NCBI GenBank assembly: GCA_030038715.1
Contig: JASHSO010000101.1
Coordinates: forward strand, 1-13,772
Reading direction: 5' to 3'
Length of the DNA: 13,772 nt
From: Streptosporangiaceae bacterium
GTDB lineage: Bacteria; Actinomycetota; Actinomycetes; Streptosporangiales; Streptosporangiaceae
In this document: positions 6,764-13,772 of the stretch, in pieces
Layout: the number at the start of each line of letters is the position of its first letter
Position numbering within the stretch: position 1 is the stretch's first letter
Position numbers and translations under genes: made by a program
The notes under the pieces: model-generated
Database searches by the model: none
What the model was told of the DNA's origin: nothing
The model's input: only the letters and a program-made list of their open reading frames with translations

Positions 6764-6786
6764 CGGGCGCTTCGTTGGCGCTGGTC

Positions 6787-7656
6787 CTAGGCTCGTGGGT
6801 CAGTGGGTTCGGTGCCGGCGAGCGCGGCCAGTACCGTGTCTGTCGCGGTTTGGCTGTCCGGGAGACCGCCCAGTCGCGGGCTACGGCGGAATACCTCCGC
6901 GGCCGCTAGGTGGAAGCCGTCCGGGAGGCCAGCGGCAGACATGGACTGCGCGATCTCCTCCATTTCGCCGACCCAGCGCCAGCCCTTGGTTACCGCCGAG
7001 CCTGCCGACCGCGCGGACTGGGCGGCCAGGTGCGGCTGGGACTGCGCCCACTCGGCCAGCAGTGCGTCTTCGACGCCCTCGGCTTGCGCCAGCGCCCGCG
7101 CCGTGAGCAGCAGCGCTGCTGTGCCCTTGGTCCAGGCGGCGTAGGCCATCTTCACGGCGGACGCCGCGGTGAGCGGCCCAGCGACGATGCGCGGCTCCAG
7201 CGCCGTGCCGGCGAACAGCTGCTGCACCTGAGCGGCGTCCTGGCCGGACAGGTACAGCCGGGTACCGCCGGGCCTTGCCGGGGGCATGCCGATGATCCCG
7301 CCATCGACGTAGCGGCCGCCGTTCCCAGTGATAAGGGCCGCGACCTCGCGCGCGGTGCCAGGGGAGATGGCATTGCCGTCCACGTACAAGCCGGTGTAGC
7401 CATGCACAGCCCAGGCGACGTCGAGCGCCGCGTGCGGCGGGCAGATTGACAAGATCACGCTGGCGCCCGCGGCGACCTTCCTGGCGGTGCCGACGTCGGT
7501 CAGGCCGGCTGCCTTGGCCCGTGCCGCGGTTTCCTCGCTGCGGCCCTCCGATGCCCACAGCACGGTGTGCCCGCGCTCGGTCAGGCAGCGGCCGACTGCC
7601 GCGCCCATCTCACCGGGGTGCAGCAGCCCGATAGGGCTGAGGATCGGCATGCTCAT
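6787..7656 (-). CDS. NAD(P)-dependent oxidoreductase, 6-phosphogluconate-dehydrogenase-like with DUF1932 domain
   Basis: From the ATG at 7656 this is a 289-residue protein of the beta-hydroxyacid dehydrogenase superfamily. The N-terminal Rossmann motif is IGLLHPGEMG (about residues 9-18). ILSICPPHAA and DGNAISPGTA follow, the latter at the substrate-binding position. YVDGGIIGMPPARPGGTRLYLSG is also family-like. The expected catalytic Lys is K169 in SAVKMAYAAWTKG, and the C-terminal part matches the DUF1932 domain of these proteins. The usual Asn four residues after that Lys is absent (Ala or Trp in its region), a DUF1932-type feature, so a 3-hydroxyisobutyrate or 6-phosphogluconate activity should not be assumed. 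Start is uncertain: GTG at 7671, ATG at 7656 and ATG at 7650 are all in frame and none has a Shine-Dalgarno sequence. It converges on the discoidin-like gene with a 23-nt gap and no visible terminator. Substrate unknown. Confidence 0.87.
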   Translation of the reverse strand: MSMPILSPIGLLHPGEMGAAVGRCLTERGHTVLWASEGRSEETAARAKAAGLTDVGTARKVAAGASVILSICPPHAALDVAWAVHGYTGLYVDGNAISPGTAREVAALITGNGGRYVDGGIIGMPPARPGGTRLYLSGQDAAQVQQLFAGTALEPRIVAGPLTAASAVKMAYAAWTKGTAALLLTARALAQAEGVEDALLAEWAQSQPHLAAQSARSAGSAVTKGWRWVGEMEEIAQSMSAAGLPDGFHLAAAEVFRRSPRLGGLPDSQTATDTVLAALAGTEPTDPRA

Positions 7657-7705
7657 AGCTGAGTTTCGCACGGATGCGGTAGCTGTCGACGGGAGCCGGT
7701 GCGCA

Positions 7706-7728
7706 CGCGAACCTGTGTCAGGTTCGCG
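7706..7728. promoter_or_regulatory. 23-bp perfect palindrome: operator or terminator stem
   Basis: CGCGAACCTG (7706-7715) and CAGGTTCGCG (7719-7728) are exact reverse complements around TGT. The repeat sits 35-50 nt upstream of the possible starts of the DUF1932 oxidoreductase gene, a natural operator position for a TetR-like dimer. It is also about 95 nt past the stop of the sigma/anti-sigma operon on the same strand, so it could be a terminator stem, though no U-tract follows. The rest of 7672-7822 shows only a short TCACC/GGTGA hairpin near 7763. Confidence 0.6.
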
Positions 7729-7822
7729 GCGTTTCCCTGCGGGGACGGCGAAGCGCGGTCAGTTCACCATGGGTGAGGTCCGTAGCGGGCGTCCACAGGC
7801 GTGAGCGTGTGCCGGGCGAGTA

Positions 7823-9250
7823 TTAGAACGCGGGGGAGAGCCCGTTCACTGCGAGGTATCCTCCCGGCGCACCGGGAATCGGCTCGAACGTGCTGCCACT
7901 GACCACGCCGAGGACCTCCTTCTGGGCGGACTTGCCGCCGATGGGCGGAGCCAGTGCGACAAGGACGCTGCCCGAGGAGTTGGTCCAGAGGATGGCTGGG
8001 GTCGCGGCGAAGGTTTCGGCGGGCCAGTGCGGTCCGATGGTGCCGATCAGCCTCCCCGTCGCTGCCGAGAACTCCTCCAGCACTGGGCCGGGGCTCGACG
8101 ACACGACGGTCTCCTTCGGATGATGGTTGACCTTCGTAACCGTTACCTTGCTCGTGAGTGGCCCGGTCTTGGGCGCGGCGATCGTGGTGCCATCGGCGGT
8201 CAGCATCCACCCGTACCCCGGGAGCGGGAGCCCTGGGCCCTTGCCAGCGAATCCCAGCGCGAGTCGACTGTCGCCGACCAGGCTGCCACCGGGGGCATCG
8301 GTGTTCAGCAGGCGTACTCCCAGTCCGGTCGAGGAAGTCCCCCAGGCGAACGCGAGCAATCCGGTGCGCGCCCAGGACATCGTCCCCATGTAGTGATTGC
8401 CGGACCCGGTCCACGCCTTGACTGGGCTGCTGGTGGCCCCATGACTGGCTAGGGAGTAGATCCTGATCTGCGGCAGGTACTCCTTTCCGGAACGGGCATT
8501 CCAGCTCAGTGTCGACACGGCTAGTTCGGTCCCGGTCGGCGACAGCGCTAGTCCGCCCACGTCCGTGGGAGCCGGAAACTCAATGGGCAGCGCGGTCAGC
8601 CGGATCGAGCCACTGGCCGGATTGAAGCGCGCAAGGTACAGCCTGGTGGGGTCCAGCACGGCGGGCGGCGAGGGTCGCAATATCTTCACGTCGCCCTTCC
8701 CCAGCACGGAGGCGGCCAGCACGAACGTGCGGTCGTCGGGCGCCCCGGCCACCATGGAGAACCTCACGGACCGGGACGGCGGACGGACGCAAGCGAGGGT
8801 AGCGCCCGTCACGGTGTCGCGAACGACTGCCTCATAGCGCGTAGAGTTCCGCTCGGCTATGAGCGCCATGTAGTACTGCGGCACGCGGTCCAGCAGGCTG
8901 GAGCCGTCCACCGGGTGCTGCGCCTGCCCCTCGCCGGAGTCCGTGACAGAGGCGCAGTTTCCCGAGGCTCTCGCCGGACGCCCCGCCTGCCCGCCGCCCC
9001 AGACCGCGACCGAGGTGCCCGCAACGGCGATCACGGCCGCGGCCGCGGCAAGAGCGGCGGCCAGCCGGGGGACGCCCGGCCGACGTGTCATACGTGGGCT
9101 GCCTGCCCTGGCGGCGCCAAACAGGGGGCGAACGCCGGGATGGCCGCGCGATGCCCGTTGGTTCCGCACCTCAGCGAGCACTGTCCCGGTGTCCGGGGCC
9201 TGGCTTGCCAGGTCACGGAACGCGGCCTTGATGTCTTCCTCGGTCGGCAT
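7823..9250 (-). CDS. Probable membrane anti-sigma-type protein with extracytoplasmic beta-propeller-like domain
   Basis: This 475-residue protein has a cytoplasmic N-terminus of about 60 residues (DIKAAFRDLASQAPDTGTVLAEV), one membrane helix (about 62-84) and a long outer domain. The outer part has repeated beta-strand patterns (YYMALIAERN, RLYLARFNPASG, GLALSPTGTELAVSTLSW, MSWARTGLLAFAW) that suggest a WD40-like beta-propeller. No zinc-type HxxxCxxC anti-sigma motif is present. Its start overlaps the stop of the upstream SigE-family sigma gene (TGATG; the shared base is 9250). A good AGGA site lies 7 nt before the ATG inside the sigma gene, so translation is probably coupled. Placement and topology suggest it holds or senses for that sigma factor; direct binding is an inference. 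The signal sensed is unknown. Confidence 0.8.
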   Translation of the reverse strand: MPTEEDIKAAFRDLASQAPDTGTVLAEVRNQRASRGHPGVRPLFGAARAGSPRMTRRPGVPRLAAALAAAAAVIAVAGTSVAVWGGGQAGRPARASGNCASVTDSGEGQAQHPVDGSSLLDRVPQYYMALIAERNSTRYEAVVRDTVTGATLACVRPPSRSVRFSMVAGAPDDRTFVLAASVLGKGDVKILRPSPPAVLDPTRLYLARFNPASGSIRLTALPIEFPAPTDVGGLALSPTGTELAVSTLSWNARSGKEYLPQIRIYSLASHGATSSPVKAWTGSGNHYMGTMSWARTGLLAFAWGTSSTGLGVRLLNTDAPGGSLVGDSRLALGFAGKGPGLPLPGYGWMLTADGTTIAAPKTGPLTSKVTVTKVNHHPKETVVSSSPGPVLEEFSAATGRLIGTIGPHWPAETFAATPAILWTNSSGSVLVALAPPIGGKSAQKEVLGVVSGSTFEPIPGAPGGYLAVNGLSPAF

Positions 9251-9756
9251 CAGACTTTCCTTTGCAGTTCGGCTGGCTTGGCCGGTTCGGCCCGCAACTC
9301 GACGCGCAACGTGGCGAGCGCCCGGGACGCGTAGGCCCGGACCGAGCTGGGCACGCAGCCCAGCAGTTCAGCGATCTCGTCATCGCTGCGGTCCTCGTAG
9401 TAGCGCAGCACGAGCACGGCTCGCTGTCGCCTCGGCAGCCTGGCGATCTGCGCCAGCATGGCCATGTGCTCGGCGTACTCGGCGGTGTGGTCCGTTGTGC
9501 TGTCACTTGCGGCCTCAATGTCGGCGGCCGGGACCAGCCGCCAGGACCGGCGTCGCCACGACAGGAACTCGTTGAGCACCATCTTGCGCACGTAGAGTTC
9601 CGGCCGGTCCATCGCGCCAATCTCGCCCCACCTGGCGTAGGCCCTGATCAGCACCTCCTGCACCAGGTCCTCGGCTGTGGCAGGCTCACCTGCCAGCACC
9701 GTGGCAAACGCCAGCACGGCAGGCAGTCGCCTCGCGGCGAACTCCTCGAACGTCAT
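9250..9756 (-). CDS. ECF RNA polymerase sigma factor, SigE family
   Basis: This 168-residue two-domain sigma factor directs RNA polymerase to a small regulon. Region 2 covers about 8-72, with AEDLVQEVLIRAYARW (28-43) and the basic region-2.4 stretch FLSWRRRSWR. Region 4 covers about 103-155 and includes LPRRQRAVLVLRYYEDRSDDEIA, followed by the helix-turn-helix LLGCVPSSVRAYASRALATLR (131-151). The length and the MTFEEFAARRLPAVLAFATVL opening fit the short actinobacterial SigE group (TIGR02983-like). Start: ATG at 9756 with GGAG five bases upstream. It is the first gene of an operon with the membrane protein downstream and is divergent from ppdK. It is distinct from the larger Streptomyces or mycobacterial SigE despite the family name. 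Confidence 0.93.
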   Translation of the reverse strand: MTFEEFAARRLPAVLAFATVLAGEPATAEDLVQEVLIRAYARWGEIGAMDRPELYVRKMVLNEFLSWRRRSWRLVPAADIEAASDSTTDHTAEYAEHMAMLAQIARLPRRQRAVLVLRYYEDRSDDEIAELLGCVPSSVRAYASRALATLRVELRAEPAKPAELQRKV

Positions 9757-9785
9757 GCCGTCTCCGTTGCCTTGTACTCCCCACC

Positions 9786-9812
9786 ATTAGACGCATCCGG
9801 CACGCCGCGGTG
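9786..9812 (-). promoter_or_regulatory. Possible ECF-type promoter of the sigma operon
   Basis: On the minus strand CACC (9812-9809) and CGTCTAAT (9793-9786) are separated by 15 nt, about 30 nt before the sigma ATG. CGTC is a common -10 core for ECF sigma factors, so self-activation is possible. The -35 element is weak and the spacing slightly short. Confidence 0.25.
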
Positions 9813-9825
9813 CTGCGCGCGACGG

Positions 9826-9847
9826 GCGACGGTCCGGTGACCGTCGC
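9826..9847. promoter_or_regulatory. 9-bp inverted repeat between the sigma operon and ppdK
   Basis: GCGACGGTC (9826-9834) and GACCGTCGC (9839-9847) are exact reverse complements with CGGT between them. The repeat lies in the 172-nt divergent intergenic region, 82 nt before the ppdK start and 70 nt before the sigma start. It may be an operator serving one or both directions, or chance in G+C-rich DNA. Confidence 0.4.
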
Positions 9848-9869
9848 GGCGGCGCGTTGTGCGGCTCGA

Positions 9870-9875
9870 TAGGCT
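9870..9875 (+). promoter_or_regulatory. Possible -10 box for ppdK
   Basis: TAGGCT lies 53 nt before the ppdK GTG and fits TAnnnT. No good -35 box is visible at 16-18 nt upstream, where the sequence is G+C-rich. If it is used, the 9826-9847 repeat would lie near position -45. Confidence 0.25.
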
Positions 9876-9928
9876 CGGGGTCGAGGGCCATGAGGCCGCG
9901 GAGCGGCAAATCCGAGGAGTGCATTCCA

Positions 9929-12616
9929 GTGCCGAAGCTCGTCTACGACTTCACCGAGGGCAACAAGGACATGAAGGACCTGCTGGGTGGCAAGGGTGCC
10001 AACCTGGCGGAGATGACTAACCTGGGCCTCCCCGTTCCTCCCGGCTTTACCATCACCACCGATGCCTGCCGCCACTATTTGCAGCACGGGTCGCTGCCCG
10101 ACGGCCTAGCCGCCGAGGTGACCGAGCACCTGACCGGGCTCGAGGACAAGATGGGCCGCAGGCTCGGCGATCACGCCGATCCGCTGCTGGTCAGCGTGCG
10201 CTCGGGGGCCAAGTTCTCCATGCCCGGGATGATGGAGACGGTGCTGAACATCGGGCTGTCCGACGAATCCGTGCATGGGCTGGCCAAGCAGGCGGGCAAC
10301 GAGCGGTTCGCCTGGGATTCCTACCGGCGGTTGATCCAGATGTTCGGCAAGACCGTGCTGGACATCGACGGCGACCTGTTCGAGCACGCGATCGACGCGG
10401 CCAAGCACGCCAAGGGCACGCGCAGCGACCTCGACCTCGACGCCGGTGACCTGCAGGGCCTGGTGGAGACCTTCAAGGGCATCGTCAAGGACTCAACCGG
10501 GCGGGACTTCCCGCAGGACCCGCGGGAGCAGATGGACCTGGCCATCATGGCGGTGTTCGACTCGTGGAACGCCGATCGCGCGATCTTGTACCGGCGGCAG
10601 GAACGGATTCCCGCCGACCTCGGCACCGCCGTGAACGTCGTGGCCATGGTCTTTGGCAACCTCGGCATGGACTCCGGCACCGGGGTGGCGTTCACTCGCG
10701 ACCCGGGCAGCGGCCAGCAGGGCGTCTACGGCGACTACCTGCAGAACGCGCAAGGCGAGGACGTGGTGGCCGGCATCCGCAATACCGTTCCCCTGCAGGA
10801 CCTGGAACGGATCGACGCCAAGTCCTACGGCGAGCTGATGCAGATCATGCAGACCCTGGAGAACCACTACAAGGACCTGTGTGACATCGAGTTCACGATC
10901 GAGCGCGGCAAGCTGTGGATGCTACAGACCCGGGTGGGCAAGCGGACCGCCGCAGCGGCGTTCCGGATCGCGACGCAGCTCGTGGACCAGGGTCTGATCG
11001 ATACCGACGAGGCACTGACCAGGGTGACGGGCGGTCAGCTCGCCCAGCTCATGTTCCCGCGCTTCGACGCTAGCTCGGATGTCACCAAGATCACGACGGG
11101 GGTCAGCGCATCGCCGGGTGCTGCTGTGGGGAAGGCGGTGTTCGACTCCGCCTCCGCTGTTGAGTGGGCAGAACGCGGCGAGCACGTGATCCTGGTCCGG
11201 CGCGAGACCAACCCAGACGATCTGCACGGCATGATCGCCGCGCAGGGGATCCTTACCAGTCGCGGCGGCAAGACCAGCCACGCAGCTGTGGTCGCGCGGG
11301 GCATGGGGAAGACATGCGTCTGCGGCGCGGACGAGCTTGAAGTCGACTCGGTCTCGCGGAGGTTCACCAGCGCGCGCGGCGTCACGGTGGCCGAGGGCGA
11401 TGTGATCTCGATCGACGGCACCTCTGGCACGGTCTACCTCGGCGAGGTCCCGGTAGTCGCCTCGCCGGTAGTCGAATACTTCGAGGGCTCGCTCGACCCG
11501 GGCTCGGACGAGCTGGTCGCCGCTGTGCACAGGCTCATGACGCACGCCGACGGCCGGCGCAGGCTGGGCGTGCGGGCCAACTCCGACACTGGGGAGGACT
11601 CTGCGCGCGCCGTGCGGTTCGGCGCGCAGGGGATTGGTCTCTGTCGTACCGAGCACATGTTCCTCGGCGAGCGACGCCAGCTCGTGGAGCGGCTGATCCT
11701 AGCCGAGGACGAGGCTGCCCGCCGGTCGGCGCTCGACGCCCTCGAGCCGCTGCAGCGGGGCGACTTCGTGGAGATCTTCAAGGCGATGGACGGGCTGCCG
11801 ACCACGATCAGGCTGCTCGACCCGCCCCTGCACGAGTTCCTGCCGGACCTGACCGAGCTGTCGGTCAAGGTCGCGCTGGCTGGGGACGGGGCAACCGAGC
11901 AGGACCGCAAGCTCCTGGAGGCGGTCCGCCGCCTGCACGAGGAGAACCCGATGCTCGGCCTGCGTGGGGTCCGGCTCGGCCTGGTGATCCCCGGCCTGTA
12001 TGAGATGCAGGTGCGGGCGATCGCGCACGCGGCGGCCGACCGAGTCAGACGGGGCGGTGACCCGCGGCCGGAGATCATGATTCCCCTGGTCGGGGCCGTG
12101 CAGGAACTGGAGGCCGCGCGTGATGAGACCGAGAAGGTGCTGGCCCAGGTGGCCGAGGAGACCGGCACGTCCGTGCACACGCTGATCGGCACGATGATCG
12201 AAGTGCCAAGGGCCGCGCTGACGGCCGGGCAGATCGCCCAGGCGGCCGAGTTCTTCTCCTTCGGCACCAACGACCTGACCCAGATGGGCTGGGGTTTCTC
12301 CCGCGACGACGTGGAGGGCTCCTTCTTCAGCCGCTACATCGACCTCGGTGTGTTCGGAGTGTCCCCGTTCGAGACGCTGGATGCCGACGGCATCGGACGC
12401 CTCGTGCGCATTGCCGTGGCGGAGGGCAGGGCGACCCGGCCGGACTTGAAGATCGGGGTCTGCGGTGAGCACGGCGGCGACCCCGACTCTGTGCACTTCT
12501 TCCACTCGGCCGGGCTGGACTACGTGTCCTGCTCCCCCTTCCGGGTGCCGGTCGCGCGGCTGGAGGCCGGCCGCGCGGCGGTGATGGAGACAACCGGGGG
12601 CAGCGACAGCAGGTGA
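9929..12616 (+). CDS. ppdK: Pyruvate, phosphate dikinase
   Basis: This 895-residue cytosolic enzyme interconverts pyruvate + ATP + phosphate and PEP + AMP + diphosphate. The N-terminal nucleotide-binding domain (about 1-340) begins VYDFTEGNKDMKDLLGGKGA and includes VSVRSGAKFSMPGMMETVLN. The swivelling phosphohistidine domain (about 385-510) carries RGGKTSHAAVVARGMGK with phospho-acceptor His451 and Thr449, the usual regulatory Thr. The PEP/pyruvate barrel (about 545-885) has GLCRTEHMF (570-578), FSFGTNDLTQM and GVCGEHGGDPDS with catalytic Cys845. Start: GTG at 9929 has GAGGAG at 9914-9919 with a 9-nt gap, and VPKLVYDF aligns with the usual N-terminus; the in-frame ATG at 9857 would add 24 unrelated residues. 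Length is normal and key residues are intact. No DUF299 regulatory kinase is in the window. It is followed after 3 nt by dgt. Confidence 0.97.
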   Translation: MPKLVYDFTEGNKDMKDLLGGKGANLAEMTNLGLPVPPGFTITTDACRHYLQHGSLPDGLAAEVTEHLTGLEDKMGRRLGDHADPLLVSVRSGAKFSMPGMMETVLNIGLSDESVHGLAKQAGNERFAWDSYRRLIQMFGKTVLDIDGDLFEHAIDAAKHAKGTRSDLDLDAGDLQGLVETFKGIVKDSTGRDFPQDPREQMDLAIMAVFDSWNADRAILYRRQERIPADLGTAVNVVAMVFGNLGMDSGTGVAFTRDPGSGQQGVYGDYLQNAQGEDVVAGIRNTVPLQDLERIDAKSYGELMQIMQTLENHYKDLCDIEFTIERGKLWMLQTRVGKRTAAAAFRIATQLVDQGLIDTDEALTRVTGGQLAQLMFPRFDASSDVTKITTGVSASPGAAVGKAVFDSASAVEWAERGEHVILVRRETNPDDLHGMIAAQGILTSRGGKTSHAAVVARGMGKTCVCGADELEVDSVSRRFTSARGVTVAEGDVISIDGTSGTVYLGEVPVVASPVVEYFEGSLDPGSDELVAAVHRLMTHADGRRRLGVRANSDTGEDSARAVRFGAQGIGLCRTEHMFLGERRQLVERLILAEDEAARRSALDALEPLQRGDFVEIFKAMDGLPTTIRLLDPPLHEFLPDLTELSVKVALAGDGATEQDRKLLEAVRRLHEENPMLGLRGVRLGLVIPGLYEMQVRAIAHAAADRVRRGGDPRPEIMIPLVGAVQELEAARDETEKVLAQVAEETGTSVHTLIGTMIEVPRAALTAGQIAQAAEFFSFGTNDLTQMGWGFSRDDVEGSFFSRYIDLGVFGVSPFETLDADGIGRLVRIAVAEGRATRPDLKIGVCGEHGGDPDSVHFFHSAGLDYVSCSPFRVPVARLEAGRAAVMETTGGSDSR

Positions 12617-12619
12617 CGG

Positions 12620-13772
12620 GTGGGCTACGACGGCCATGCCACGGCCCGGTGGGCGTCTGAGGCGCCCAAGCAGGCCGACAACGTCGGCCGCGGCCCGTTC
12701 ACCAGGGACCGCGCCCGGGTGCTGCACAGCTCGGCGCTGCGCCGGCTGGCGGCCAAGACGCAGGTCGTGGCCGTCGGCTCGGGCGACTTCCCGCGCACCA
12801 GGCTGACCCACTCGCTGGAGTGTGCGCAGATCGGGCGTGAGCTGGGCGCGGCTCTCGGCTGTGACGCTGACCTCGTCGATGCCGCCTGCCTGGCGCACGA
12901 CCTCGGCCACCCGCCCTTCGGCCACAACGGCGAGAGCGCATTGGCTGAGCTTGCCGCCGGTAGCGGTGGCTTTGAGGGGAACGCGCAAAGTCTGCGGCTG
13001 CTCACCCGCCTCGAGGCTAAGGTGCCCGGGGCTGGTCTGAACCTGACCCGGGCGACTCTGGACGCGACGCTGAAGTACCCCTGGCTCGGTCCGGGAGAAG
13101 CGGCCAGTTCGTCGGGCAAGTACGGCGCTTACGGTGCCGACGCCGAGGCCTTTGCCTGGATCCGGGCCGGCGCGCCGGTCGAGCGGCCGTGCCTCGAGGC
13201 GCAGGTGATGGACTGGGCCGACGACGTCGCTTACTCCGTGCACGACCTGGAAGACGGCCTGCATGCCGGCCTGGTCACGCTAGGCCAGCTTCGGGACCCG
13301 GTGGAACGCCGGGCCGTCGCCGAACTCACGCTGGCCGTTTACTGCCCCGCGGGCTTCGCCAGCCTGGCCGAGCTGGAGGAGGTCTTCACGGCCCTGCTGG
13401 GTCTCGGCTACTGGCCGATGGCCTTCGACGGCTCGCCGTCGTCGCTGGCATGCGTGAAGAACCTGACCAGCGAGCTGATCGGCCGGCTTTGCGGGGCCGC
13501 TCAGCAGGCAACGCGGCCGCCCGGCAGCCCGCCGCTCCGCCGGTACGCGGCCGACCTGGCCGTCCCGCGGCGGCAGCGCATGGAGTGCGCGCTGCTCAAG
13601 GGCGTCACAGCGCACTACGTGATGAGCCGGTCGGGTCTCGCTGCCGCCCAGGCCCGCGAGCGCGAGGTCATCACCGAGCTCGCTGCGGCGATTTTGGCTG
13701 GCGCGCCGGGCACAATGGACCCGGTGTTCCGGCCCGCGTTCGCTGCGGCCATGGACGACGCCCAGCGCCAGC
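12620..13772 (+). CDS. dgt: Deoxyguanosinetriphosphate triphosphohydrolase-like protein, 3' end outside window
   Basis: An open frame runs to the window edge, giving 384 residues. Dgt-family enzymes remove triphosphate from dNTPs and help balance nucleotide pools. The opening VGYDGHATARW and RDRARVLHSSALRRLAAKTQVV are typical of actinobacterial members. The HD-domain metal ligands are visible: H64 in RLTHSLE, H93-D94 in LAHDLGHPPFGHNGE, and the Asp pair near 201-202 in MDWADDVAYSVHDLEDG. Start: GTG at 12620, just 3 nt after the ppdK stop, with AGGTGA (12611-12616) as a close, overlapping ribosome-binding site; this start places GYD where the family has it. Probably only a few dozen C-terminal residues are missing. 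In many actinobacteria dgt is followed by dnaG, which would lie beyond the window. The tight spacing implies co-transcription with ppdK. Confidence 0.94.
   Translation, partial: MGYDGHATARWASEAPKQADNVGRGPFTRDRARVLHSSALRRLAAKTQVVAVGSGDFPRTRLTHSLECAQIGRELGAALGCDADLVDAACLAHDLGHPPFGHNGESALAELAAGSGGFEGNAQSLRLLTRLEAKVPGAGLNLTRATLDATLKYPWLGPGEAASSSGKYGAYGADAEAFAWIRAGAPVERPCLEAQVMDWADDVAYSVHDLEDGLHAGLVTLGQLRDPVERRAVAELTLAVYCPAGFASLAELEEVFTALLGLGYWPMAFDGSPSSLACVKNLTSELIGRLCGAAQQATRPPGSPPLRRYAADLAVPRRQRMECALLKGVTAHYVMSRSGLAAAQAREREVITELAAAILAGAPGTMDPVFRPAFAAAMDDAQRQ

Noticed and set aside
6764..6786. Bidirectional terminator between the discoidin-like and DUF1932 genes
   Set aside because: The 23-nt gap contains no usable inverted repeat or U-tract.
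9857..9928. Upstream in-frame ATG for ppdK at 9857
   Set aside because: It lies before the possible -10 box, adds 24 residues unlike the family, and the GTG at 9929 has the better ribosome-binding site.
10922..12270. Further minus-strand open frames within ppdK
   Set aside because: They overlap the conserved phosphohistidine and barrel domains of ppdK and have biased, motif-free compositions.
11699..13264. Long open frame on the minus strand opposite ppdK and dgt
   Set aside because: It spans two well-supported plus-strand genes, and its His/Arg/Gly-rich product shows no domain. It is a shadow frame.

Overview
The window is a G+C-rich chromosomal segment of an actinomycete. Codons end mostly in G or C, several starts are GTG, and the gene set (recO, uppS, bacterial/archaeal-type glyS, a K15-like penicillin-binding protein, a SigE-family sigma operon, ppdK, dgt) is typical of Actinomycetota. 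The discoidin-like protein, the sigma/anti-sigma pair and the DUF1932 oxidoreductase resemble proteins I associate with Streptosporangiales and relatives, but the order is an inference. Both ends cut through genes: recO on the left and dgt on the right.

Layout. Positions 1-1095 (+) hold the end of recO followed 15 nt later by uppS (polyprenyl carrier synthesis). Positions 1092-2708 (-) hold a PheA/TfdB-type FAD monooxygenase that converges on uppS with overlapping stop codons. Its control region (2709-2823) is the most informative non-coding DNA here. A TTGACG-17-TACAGT promoter places the transcript start on the GTG codon (a leaderless mRNA), a perfect 18-bp inverted repeat covers the -35 box, and a second copy of the 16-bp operator core lies 69 bp further upstream. 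Positions 2960-4463 (-) hold a secreted S11 DD-peptidase with a K15-type Ser-Gly-Cys motif, preceded by a small membrane protein (DUF6703-like). Divergent from these, 4646-6763 (+) holds glycyl-tRNA synthetase and, 18 nt downstream, a membrane-anchored protein with an outer discoidin-like domain.

Positions 6787-7671 (-) hold a 6-phosphogluconate-dehydrogenase-like (DUF1932) oxidoreductase with a 23-bp perfect palindrome upstream. Positions 7823-9756 (-) hold a two-gene operon, a SigE-family ECF sigma factor and a single-pass membrane beta-propeller-like protein that is probably its anti-sigma partner, joined by a TGATG stop/start overlap. Divergent from it, 9929-13772 (+) holds pyruvate phosphate dikinase and, 3 nt after its stop, an HD-domain dNTP triphosphohydrolase.

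How it fits together. Most of the window is conserved housekeeping (DNA repair, cell-wall lipid carrier, peptidoglycan trimming, translation, PEP/pyruvate exchange, dNTP pools). The accessory parts are the monooxygenase with its operators, the DUF1932 oxidoreductase, the sigma/anti-sigma pair and the discoidin-like protein. I see no rRNA, tRNA, CRISPR array, insertion sequence or prophage, and no gene-free stretch over 300 bases. I did not find a clearly new multi-gene system. The best candidate for new biology is the operator/leaderless-promoter arrangement upstream of the monooxygenase, whose regulator is not in the window.
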